Positions 1-6,171 of a DNA stretch of 22,818 nt are shown piece by piece. The stretch's first letter is position 1. The number at the start of each line of letters is the position of its first letter. Position numbers and translations under genes: made by a program. Source of the DNA: JAAFJU01 sp043764895 (GTDB lineage: Bacteria > Cyanobacteriota > Cyanobacteriia > Leptolyngbyales > Leptolyngbyaceae); assembly GCA_043764895.1 (NCBI GenBank), contig JAYUJY010000150.1, positions 1-22,818 of the forward strand. The letters run 5' to 3'. The notes beneath the pieces are model-generated. The model ran no database searches, had not been told where the DNA came from, and saw only the letters and a list, made by a program, of their open reading frames with translations.

Positions 1-102
1 TAGGGGCATGGCTTGCCGTGCCCCAAACCCAACGGAGAATAGATCAATAGGTCTGATTATCTGGATTGTTTGCAATACTGGGCTTACTTACGCCGCATAG
101 TA
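1..102. repeat. Interspersed MITE-like repeat, copy A (right half only)
   Basis: This stretch matches the right half of the full copy at 18655-18856. Both share the near-palindromic core GGGGCATGGCTTGCCGTGCC, a CCCAACG..GAATAGATCAA block, and an end reading CTTACTTACGCCGCATAG here against ATTACTTACGCCGCGTAG there. The left half would lie before the window. It has no coding capacity; the 61-codon ORF starting at 70 runs through the repeat end and resembles nothing. Mobility is inferred only from its dispersed copies. Confidence 0.7.
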
Positions 103-554
103 CTAGTCCCTTTAGCTACCTCGCCTGTTTTGGAATTGATAATCTCGGTCGTGGATGTTGTGATAGGCTCTTGGCCCTGGCTACAAAGCTTCAGAGTCCG
201 CCTCAAGCCTTCAGTTGCTTACCGTCGCAATTCAGATAAGGTTCGATCGCTGTGATGATTACGGCGATCACTGCCTCATCATTTCGCTTCACAGTCATCA
301 AGTGATGATTTATAGCGCTGTTTTCATGGGGCGATCGGGACTTTTTGAATTGGGAGTGACAACCTGAGTGACAACCTAGAACCCTTCTGCTAATGGGTTG
401 TGACAACCATGACAACCTTTTTAGATAAATAGTAAAAATAATAAATAGAGGTATAGTAATGGCAAGCGGTCAATAATGACGATTTTGATGCTGACAGCGA
501 GTTATTATCTGTATTCCTTGACTAGTATGGCTTTCAAAACTGGACAAACTCATC
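103..554. other. Non-coding stretch upstream of the 205-aa membrane protein
   Basis: I see no convincing gene here. The small ORFs on either strand (ending near 255, and minus-strand 203-415) have no recognisable motif and no ribosome binding site. The stretch holds the TGACAACC cluster (354-417), followed by an AT-rich tract (418-462) containing a TATAGT that could be a -10 box (452-457). No well-spaced -35 box is visible. Confidence 0.5.
354..417. repeat. TGACAACC repeat cluster with a GGTTGT-G-ACAACC palindrome
   Basis: The octamer TGACAACC occurs four times in direct orientation, at 357-364, 369-376, 401-408 and 410-417. The first two lie in a perfect 12-bp tandem repeat of GAGTGACAACCT (354-377). 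The third forms the right arm of a 13-bp palindrome, GGTTGT-G-ACAACC (396-408). A very AT-rich tract follows immediately. The layout suggests a multi-site operator or iteron-like protein-binding array, but no binder is identified. Confidence 0.5.
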
Positions 555-1172
555 ATGGATTGGACCCCGATCGAACTCAAGCAACATCAGCGTCACCGAT
601 CGCACCTCAGCGACCGCAAACCTAAAGCGGCGAAAGGCTGGCTGCCGACCCTGATCTTTGGGGCGGTGGGAACGGTGTCTGTGGGCGTGGGCATTATGGA
701 AATGGGTGCGGGACAGATGACGGAGCTGAAATGTAGACGATCGGCTAATCAATCCGCGATCCCATCAATATCCTGCACGCGAACGATTACCACTGGGCTA
801 ACGCGCGAAGCTCCGATGGAAATTACCAGCATCACAGGGGCTGAAATCCAACAGGTCGGACGTAAGTTTCGCAACGCTTACCGGGTGATTCTTATTGCCG
901 GACCAAACACGTTTCCGACGACGGAGAATTTCAAATCAGATGAACGAGAGAAAGAACAATACATCACCGAAATTAATCGCTTCATTAAAACCCCGACCCC
1001 TAGCCAATCAAAGTTTGAGCTAATCGAAGACGATCGCGCCCAGAGTAATCTCTTTGGATTGATGTTCATCACCATGGGATCGCTCTGGATTTTGATGGGG
1101 TGGGTGGTCCAGTTTTCAGTCCACCGTAAGTTTACCATTTCTAGACGATCGGCGGTTCAGGATTGGGACTAA
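555..1172 (+). CDS. Two-helix membrane protein of unknown function
   Basis: The product is 205 aa with no function I can assign. After a basic N-terminus, a hydrophobic segment spans about residues 28-48, and a second spans about 166-188 near the C-terminus. The roughly 115-residue loop between them begins with a spaced cysteine pair (C60 and C74). It continues with an ISSITGAEI-like stretch and a Tyr-Arg-Val-Ile-Leu-Ile strand. This layout (Leu-x-Cys, a second Cys, a 'GAxI' strand, an 'I..FI' helix, then a terminal helix) recalls a family of uncharacterised cyanobacterial membrane proteins, from memory only. The ATG at 555 has a weak ribosome binding site. The 3' end overlaps the convergent nuclease gene by 4 bp. 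The start is uncertain; that it is coding is likely from length, composition and the two well-placed helices. Confidence 0.65.
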   Translation: MDWTPIELKQHQRHRSHLSDRKPKAAKGWLPTLIFGAVGTVSVGVGIMEMGAGQMTELKCRRSANQSAIPSISCTRTITTGLTREAPMEITSITGAEIQQVGRKFRNAYRVILIAGPNTFPTTENFKSDEREKEQYITEINRFIKTPTPSQSKFELIEDDRAQSNLFGLMFITMGSLWILMGWVVQFSVHRKFTISRRSAVQDWD

Positions 1173-2038
1173 CCGGGGTCGCGCACCTGTTCAACTTTGT
1201 CTTGAACCGCCTTTGGAACAGCATTTAAAAAGTCATAGCCCGTCTTGCTTTCCAAGTCTCGTACGGTGGTGAGATACTGCTTCCAACTCTTTGTTTTAAT
1301 GCCTTCTTCATTTGGCATATCAATAGCAATCGTGCGCGTCCGATCGCTCACACCAGCCGCTCCACCCGCATTTTTATCCGTAAATACAATGACCTTCCAA
1401 GTGTGTGCTGGAATGGCAACCTTCCCTTTTGCTAACACGCCTTTTTGGCCGTAGCCGCCGGAAGTTATATAAGCCTCTTTGCCCTGTTTGACTTGATCGC
1501 GGGTGTAGTTTTCAAGCTCAGCCCACGGGCCTTGGTTGTTGTCTCGGGCTTGCGGAATGATGTTCGTCAAGACAAAAGTCGCGGTGTTATCTTCGACGCT
1601 GGCACTGCGATCGGCGGCAGGACACATGTGACCGCGATCGTAGCCACTACCGCTGTAGTCCGAGGACTTGACTTGATACCAACTCGCGGGAAGAGTCGTG
1701 TCCATGTCAAAATTATTTCGACGGGGAACGGAACCCATATCGGTGGCGGTAAGTTTCCAACTGACCCAATTGGGAATGTGTTTCGTGTTGTTATAAGAGA
1801 GCGCGTATTGTTTTCGGGTGAGAAGATAATTATTGGGATCTTTTCCTGCGTTGCTCGGGTTACCGAGAGCGAGATTACCTTCGGTTCGGGTGCCAAGTTT
1901 GGCTGTCGCCGTCGGATTATCGGGCGATCGGTTTAACCACCACACACATCCACTCAGCAGAATCAACGCAGACAGCGCGATTGCAATTAGGGCAACCCGA
2001 GATTTAAAGAGGTTCACAATTAAAGACCTTAGACGCAA
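1169..2038 (-). CDS. DNA/RNA non-specific endonuclease (NucA-like), lipoprotein
   Basis: This is a sugar-non-specific, metal-dependent nuclease of the beta-beta-alpha-Me family that includes Anabaena NucA, 289 aa. Residues 1-31 form a lipoprotein signal: basic start, hydrophobic core, and lipobox LLSGC with acylation expected at C31. The active-site motif DRGH lies at 134-137, with H137 as general base, followed by a Met-Cys-Pro-Ala-Ala-Asp-Arg segment. The metal-binding region NNQGPW at 167-172 places N168 at the spacing of the NucA metal-ligand Asn. It should act outside the cytoplasm, tethered to a membrane, degrading external nucleic acid for nutrients. It lies 155 bp downstream of cmpR on the same strand, with no sign of a shared role. 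It overlaps the convergent gene at 555-1172 by 4 bp. I see no inhibitor gene next to it, consistent with export before activity. The family call is secure; the biological role is inferred. Confidence 0.93.
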   Translation of the reverse strand: MRLRSLIVNLFKSRVALIAIALSALILLSGCVWWLNRSPDNPTATAKLGTRTEGNLALGNPSNAGKDPNNYLLTRKQYALSYNNTKHIPNWVSWKLTATDMGSVPRRNNFDMDTTLPASWYQVKSSDYSGSGYDRGHMCPAADRSASVEDNTATFVLTNIIPQARDNNQGPWAELENYTRDQVKQGKEAYITSGGYGQKGVLAKGKVAIPAHTWKVIVFTDKNAGGAAGVSDRTRTIAIDMPNEEGIKTKSWKQYLTTVRDLESKTGYDFLNAVPKAVQDKVEQVRDPG

Positions 2039-2193
2039 ACAACGTCTGATTCTATGATCAGATGGCCGAGGATAGATAGCGGCGACTCTTACATTTGAAA
2101 TGAATCTTAGAATAGATCTTAGTCTGAACCATTGCGTGAACTTTATCTGGCAATACAGCGTAGAAGTATTTTTATTTAAATCTAAGCAGCCAC

Positions 2194-3120
2194 TTACGAT
2201 AATTCCAGTAGCGATTTGGCGACAATCTGATTCCCCTCATTGAGCATAAAATCGAGGAACGTTTGCGCCGCATGGGAAAGCTGTTTGCCCTTAGGATAGA
2301 CCGCATACCATCGTCGCTGAATCGGAAATCCTTCCACATTAAGGCGAGTTAATGGACTCCCCGCAACCGCAAGGGATAGCGTGTGTAGTGACAGTACCGA
2401 AATCCCTAAGCCGCCGACAATGCCTTGCTTAATCGCTTCGTTGCTGCTCATTTCCATCACCACATTTAAGTCCAGCCGATTTTCTGCAAAGAATTGCTCA
2501 ACGATCGCCCGCGTTCCCGATCCCGCTTCCCGCATGATAAATGGCTCTTCGGCCATGCGTTTGAGTGAAATGGTTTTGGTTTGTTGGGCGAGGGGATGCT
2601 TGCTGGCAGCGACGACGACGAGGGGATTGGGCAAGACGGGGCGCAGTTCGATGTCGAGATCCTGCGGGGGACGTCCGGTGAAGTAAAGGTCGTCTTCGTT
2701 GCGGGCAAGGCGTTCGAGGACTTCGGCTTGGTTGGTGATGTTCAGGTGCAGCTCGATCGCGGGATGTTGTTTGTGAAACGTACCGAGTAACCGAGGCACA
2801 AAATATTTGGCTGTGGTGGTCGTGGCGAGGCTAAGTCGGCCTTTATCTAAACCTTGGAGATCGTTGAGGGTGCCTTCGAGCTGTTGGAGCCGATCGGTGA
2901 TTTCGTTAGCGGCGGCGAGGACTTCTTTACCTGCGGCGGTGAGGTAGAGCTTCTTGCCCAGTTGTTCGACAAGAGGCATTCCAATCAGCTTGGTCAGTTG
3001 CTTCATCTGTTGGGAGACGGTGGGCTGGGTCAGGTTGAGTGCTTCTGCGGCGCGGGTGAAGCTACTGTGGCGGGCGATCGCTTCGAGGATTTGGAACTGG
3101 TGGAAGGTAGCCTGTTTCAC
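2194..3120 (-). CDS. cmpR: LysR-family regulator, CmpR-like
   Basis: The product is a 308-aa LysR-type regulator. The N-terminal winged helix-turn-helix is about residues 1-62, with the recognition region around FTRAAEALNLTQPTVSQQMK (21-40). The co-inducer-binding domain is about 92-300. The whole sequence follows the CmpR/RbcR pattern of cyanobacteria: an MKQAT..HQ start, a block reading LPNPLVVVA, the GSGTR motif, and SSNEAIKQGIVGGLGISVLS. In this family CmpR activates the bicarbonate transporter operon under low CO2, with 2-phosphoglycolate or RuBP as reported co-activators. It is divergent from the transporter operon, as in Synechocystis, which supports CmpR over RbcR or NtcB. The start is GTG at 3120, chosen because MKQAT is the conserved N-terminus; no clear Shine-Dalgarno precedes it. 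Palindromes in the shared upstream region are candidate binding sites. Confidence 0.85.
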   Translation of the reverse strand: MKQATFHQFQILEAIARHSSFTRAAEALNLTQPTVSQQMKQLTKLIGMPLVEQLGKKLYLTAAGKEVLAAANEITDRLQQLEGTLNDLQGLDKGRLSLATTTTAKYFVPRLLGTFHKQHPAIELHLNITNQAEVLERLARNEDDLYFTGRPPQDLDIELRPVLPNPLVVVAASKHPLAQQTKTISLKRMAEEPFIMREAGSGTRAIVEQFFAENRLDLNVVMEMSSNEAIKQGIVGGLGISVLSLHTLSLAVAGSPLTRLNVEGFPIQRRWYAVYPKGKQLSHAAQTFLDFMLNEGNQIVAKSLLELS

Positions 3121-3198
3121 GGGAGATCCGGGGATTTGAATAGGTTGTTTCTATTGTCACATGAATTTCAAATCATGCCTTCTATGAGTTAGTTGATT

Positions 3199-3217
3199 TA
3201 GAAATAGATTATTTCTA
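3199..3217. promoter_or_regulatory. Perfect palindrome near cmpR, possible autoregulatory site
   Basis: TAGAAATA-GAT-TATTTCTA is a perfect 8-bp inverted repeat with a 3-bp centre, 79-97 bp upstream of the cmpR start codon. It fits a dyad LysR-type site and the usual position for LysR autoregulation. Binding is inferred. Confidence 0.45.
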
Positions 3218-3450
3218 TGGATTTTCAGAGATTTAATTATTATTCTAATGGGGTTGGGGGATTGAAAAGGGTTAGCGATCGTCGGGAGGAGTAGAAGAGT
3301 GCATTCTGTGCTTTTTCACAGGGATCACTGTTTGGCAAGCCATTTAGGCTAAACCACCCTCCGAGAAATTGATCCTCACAAAAGCGTCTATCCCCCAGAT
3401 TGTCCTCTCATCCCTAGACTACAACCCCCTAAGGTCAGATCACCCATAGA

Positions 3451-3495
3451 CTTTGCTATAGGGTCAGCAAAGAAATAATTTGATTATGGTTAATC
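3451..3495. promoter_or_regulatory. Two palindromes upstream of the cmpA promoter, candidate CmpR sites
   Basis: CTTTGCT/AGCAAAG (7-bp arms, 3451-3457 and 3466-3472, 8-bp spacer) is followed by GATTA-TGGT-TAATC (3482-3495). Their centres are about 27 bp apart, between two and three helical turns. The second dyad lies about 46-59 bp before the predicted transcription start, where LysR activators commonly bind. These sites are seen in the sequence; the binder is inferred. Confidence 0.45.
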
Positions 3496-3504
3496 GTTTT
3501 ACTA

Positions 3505-3534
3505 TTGATTTTGTCTATCTACTCAGGGTATAAA
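3505..3534 (+). promoter_or_regulatory. Candidate sigma-70-type promoter of the cmp operon
   Basis: A -35 box TTGATT (3505-3510) and a -10 box TATAAA (3529-3534) are separated by 18 bp, which predicts transcription from about 3541. It lies directly downstream of the two palindromes, as expected for an activator-dependent promoter. Confidence 0.5.
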
Positions 3535-3673
3535 TATGAACAAGTTACCTAGGTTCAACGACTCAACGCAATTGAGTGGCCAGCCAAGCAAATTTGCTCT
3601 AACAATGGCTCTGAAATAGCTTCAGTCGGGGTCAATCACAAGGACTCATCCCTGTTATCTATAGGAAAATTAC

Positions 3674-5023
3674 ATGTCCCAACCCATCACATCAGTGTCA
3701 CGGCGCAAGTTTTTGGCCGCAGCAAGCGCAACGGCGGCGGCATCCATCCTATTGAAAGGCTGTGTTGGAGAGCCGCCGTCGGATAAACCAAGTGCTTCTT
3801 CTGCGCCTACCGTTGCGGCGGGTTCAGGGGTGAAAGCAGGAGAAGAGCCGGAAGTGAAGACGGTCAAATTGGGCTATATTCCGATCGTAGAAGCAGCGCC
3901 ACTCATCATTGCTGTCGTGAAGGGCTTCTTCGCAAAACACGGAATGCCGGATGTCAAAGTCGATAAGCAAGCTAACTGGGGTGCTGCTCGCGACAATGCC
4001 AAGATTGGATCAGCGGGGGGTGGGATTGACGGCGGCCAATGGCAAATGCCGATGCCCTACCTGATGACGGCAGGCATTATTACCGATGGGGCCAAGCTCC
4101 CGATGTATGTGCTCTGCCAGCTTAATACCCAGGGAAATGGGATTGCGATCGCCAACAAGCACAAGGGCAAAAACTTGGGTTTGAAAGTCGATCCGAAGTT
4201 CTTTGCAGACATGAAGGCGACGGGGACAAAGTTCAAAGCCGCCTACACCTTTCCCAAAGCAAATCAAGAATTGTGGATTCGCTACTGGCTCGGAGCAAGT
4301 GGGGTGGATCCCGATACTGAGGTGGAACTCCTCACAGTACCCGCATCTCAGACCGTCGCGGATATGAAACGTGGGGCGATGGATGCCTTTAGTACAGGCG
4401 ACCCTTGGCCTAATCGGATTGTGGCTGACGATATTGGATTTGTTTCGGCTTTGACGTCGGAGATTTGGGCGGCCCATCCGGAAGAATATCTGGCTGTGCG
4501 TCAAGATTGGGCAGATAAGCATCCCAAGGCAACCAAAGCACTGTTGAAAGCCATCATGGAAGCCCAACAATGGTGTGATAACTTCGACAACCGGAAAGAA
4601 CTGGCAACCATTCTGTCTCAGCGCGAATACTTTGGCGTGCCGGAAGCAGTGTTAGAAGCGCCGCTGATGGGCAAATACAATTTGGGTGAACGGACGATCG
4701 ATGATAAACAGCAGGCGGTGCTGTATTGGAAAGATAAAAAAGGTAGCGTGTCCTATCCGTACCAAAGTCATGATTTGTGGTTCTTAACCGAAAGCTACCG
4801 TTGGAAGTTCCTAGATAAGGCTCAGTACGACGAAGCAAAAGCATCGATCGCTAAGGTGAACCGCGAAGATCTGTGGAAGCAATGTGCGCAGGAACTTGGC
4901 ATTGCAGCGGGTGATATTCCGACGAATAAATCGCGCGGCGTTGAGGACTTTTTTGATGGTATTAAGTTTGACCCCGCCAACCCTGATGCTTATTTGAGCA
5001 GCCTCAAGATCAAGCGAGTTTAG
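3674..5023 (+). CDS. cmpA: Bicarbonate-binding lipoprotein of ABC transporter (CmpA; NrtA family)
   Basis: The product is a 449-aa periplasmic binding lipoprotein of the NrtA/CmpA family; CmpA binds bicarbonate for the BCT1 transporter. The N-terminus carries a twin-arginine motif (SRRKFLAAA, residues 9-17) and a lipobox ending LLKGC (C30), so export by Tat and lipid anchoring are likely. A Ser/Pro/Ala linker follows to about 60, then the binding domain from VKLGYIPIVEAAPL to the C-terminus. Family landmarks are W102, GGGIDGGQWQMPMP (115-128), Q153 and STGDPWP (240-246). Two positions favour CmpA over NrtA, on my recollection of the crystal structures: Y191 where NrtA has a nitrate-contacting His, and E263 in ALTSEIW where NrtA has a Lys. 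The adjacent CmpR-like regulator and the absence of nirA and narB also favour bicarbonate. It is the first gene of the operon, with AGGAAA upstream of the ATG. A nitrate role is the main alternative. Confidence 0.83.
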   Translation: MSQPITSVSRRKFLAAASATAAASILLKGCVGEPPSDKPSASSAPTVAAGSGVKAGEEPEVKTVKLGYIPIVEAAPLIIAVVKGFFAKHGMPDVKVDKQANWGAARDNAKIGSAGGGIDGGQWQMPMPYLMTAGIITDGAKLPMYVLCQLNTQGNGIAIANKHKGKNLGLKVDPKFFADMKATGTKFKAAYTFPKANQELWIRYWLGASGVDPDTEVELLTVPASQTVADMKRGAMDAFSTGDPWPNRIVADDIGFVSALTSEIWAAHPEEYLAVRQDWADKHPKATKALLKAIMEAQQWCDNFDNRKELATILSQREYFGVPEAVLEAPLMGKYNLGERTIDDKQQAVLYWKDKKGSVSYPYQSHDLWFLTESYRWKFLDKAQYDEAKASIAKVNREDLWKQCAQELGIAAGDIPTNKSRGVEDFFDGIKFDPANPDAYLSSLKIKRV

Positions 5024-5049
5024 GCTTAATTTTCCCAGCTCTGATGGCC

Positions 5050-5074
5050 CCCTAGCCCCCAATTCTGGGGGGAC
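5050..5074 (+). repeat. C/G-rich hairpin between cmpA and cmpB
   Basis: CCCCCA-ATTC-TGGGGG (5056-5071) is a perfect 6-bp stem with a 4-nt loop, preceded by a further C-run. It has no following T-tract, so it is not a standard terminator. It resembles the short 'CCCCCAATTCTGGGGG' dispersed repeats common in filamentous cyanobacteria. It could protect the 3' end of cmpA mRNA and thereby favour binding-protein expression, which is inference. Confidence 0.6.
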
Positions 5075-5130
5075 ATGATGCATCTCCCAAATCCAAATCA
5101 CTTCGACGTTATTTCAGGAGTACTAAGATC

Positions 5131-5958
5131 ATGACCCTTGCCCAAAAGCCTTCTACCCGGAGCGGATTCAAACTGGATGCTAAAATGTGGCAGCGCATTG
5201 ATGATATTTTGACGCCGCTGGTTACGTTGTTTATTCTGTTGGCTCTATGGGAGCTGTTCTCAGGTTTTAACAAAAATCTTCCTGGCCCGATCAAAGTGGT
5301 TCAGGACACCTGGAAATTAATTCTTTACCCGTTTTACGATCGCGGTGGCACCGACAAAGGACTGTTTTGGCAGATTTGGGCTAGTCTACAGCGGGTACTC
5401 ATTGGCTACTCGCTTGCGGCAGTCGTTGGCATTACCGTTGGGGTCATTATTGGCCTAAACAAGCGTGCTTACAAAGGGCTTGATCCGATTTTTCAAATCC
5501 TCCGAACCGTACCGCCTTTGGCTTGGGTGCCGATCGCTCTGGCCGCACTCCAACAAAACCAACCTGCTGCATTGTTCGTAATTTTTATTACCGCAGTCTG
5601 GCCGATTTTGATTAATACCGCTGTGGGCGTGAAGCAAATTCCTCAAGACTACATCAACGTGTCGCAGGTGCTGCAATTGCCTCGGGGTGAGTTCTTTTTT
5701 AAAGTACTTTTCCCTGCCGCATTACCTTACATTTTTACAGGATTACGGATTGCGATCGGACTTGCATGGTTGGCGATTATTGCCGCAGAAATCGTGATGT
5801 CCGGGATTGTCGGAATTGGTTTCTTCATCTGGAATGCCTACCAAAATGGTCAAGTCAGCGAAATTATTCTAGCGCTTGTCTACATTGGCCTCGTGGGATG
5901 GAGCCTCGACAAACTGATGGAATGGCTGCAAGAACGCATTCTTCCTGGACAGAACTAG
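5131..5958 (+). CDS. cmpB: Bicarbonate ABC transporter permease (CmpB)
   Basis: The product is a 275-aa inner-membrane permease of the NrtB/CmpB/SsuC type (binding-protein-dependent transport, BPD_transp_1 fold). About six transmembrane helices can be drawn, roughly at residues 28-46, 88-112, 127-145, 150-168, 205-235 and 245-262. The cytoplasmic coupling (EAA-type) loop is in the ILNTAVGVKQIPQDYINVSQ region and the following 'LPRGEFFFKVLFPAALPYIF' stretch, which contacts the ATPases. It would dimerise and pair with CmpC and CmpD. AGGAG lies about 11 nt before the ATG. It is 107 bp downstream of cmpA, with a C/G hairpin in the gap, and is followed by a 213-bp gap filled by an interspersed repeat. 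The family is secure; bicarbonate rather than nitrate rests on context. Confidence 0.85.
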   Translation: MTLAQKPSTRSGFKLDAKMWQRIDDILTPLVTLFILLALWELFSGFNKNLPGPIKVVQDTWKLILYPFYDRGGTDKGLFWQIWASLQRVLIGYSLAAVVGITVGVIIGLNKRAYKGLDPIFQILRTVPPLAWVPIALAALQQNQPAALFVIFITAVWPILINTAVGVKQIPQDYINVSQVLQLPRGEFFFKVLFPAALPYIFTGLRIAIGLAWLAIIAAEIVMSGIVGIGFFIWNAYQNGQVSEIILALVYIGLVGWSLDKLMEWLQERILPGQN

Positions 5959-5974
5959 TTGTCTGGGGTGTATG

Positions 5975-6137
5975 GACATAATCCAGCTATTCAGGGCATC
6001 GGGTTGGGTTTTGGGCACGGCAAGCCATGCCCCTACAGATCCAGGTGCCAGAGACCGTAGGGGCACGGCAAGCCATGCCCTGAACACCACGAAGAATCGA
6101 TCAGTCCGTCCGATCGTTTGGATTGATTCCAATACAT
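5975..6137. repeat. Interspersed MITE-like repeat, copy B, inside the cmp operon
   Basis: This copy carries two cores, GGGCACGGCAAGCCATGCCC at 6013-6032 and again at 6061-6080. Flanks match the other copies: GGGTTGGGTTTTGGGCA on the left, and CACGAAGAATCGATCAG followed by TTGGATTGATTCCAATAC on the right. The two halves are roughly inverted, so the transcript could form a long hairpin between cmpB and cmpC. It fills nearly all of the intergenic gap and contains no gene. Confidence 0.75.
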
Positions 6138-6171
6138 GTAATTTGTAATTCAGTTTTAGGAGTAATGTGCG

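Larger units (their letters stand above)
3121..3673. promoter_or_regulatory. Divergent cmpR-cmpA control region
   Basis: This 553-bp gap holds no gene. It contains three inverted repeats (3199-3217, 3451-3472, 3482-3495) and a plausible forward promoter (3505-3534). The leader to cmpA would be about 130 nt, with AGGAAA at about 3662-3667 as the ribosome binding site. I see no distinctive structure between 3220 and 3440 apart from a short CTGTG/CACAG stem near 3305-3322. LysR regulators normally bind such divergent spacers, so control of both genes from here is expected. Confidence 0.65.

Noticed and set aside
70..255. 61-codon forward ORF
   Set aside because: It begins inside the interspersed repeat, has no ribosome binding site and resembles no protein family.
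203..415. 70-codon minus-strand ORF
   Set aside because: It runs through the TGACAACC repeats and has a composition dictated by them; no start signal or homology is visible.
2045..2062. TCTGAT-TCTATG-ATCAGA palindrome upstream of the nuclease gene
   Set aside because: Six-base arms only, with no promoter elements around it; too weak to call a site.
4010..4570. 186-codon antisense ORF in cmpA
   Set aside because: Shadow of the strongly conserved binding-protein gene; no start signal and no family.
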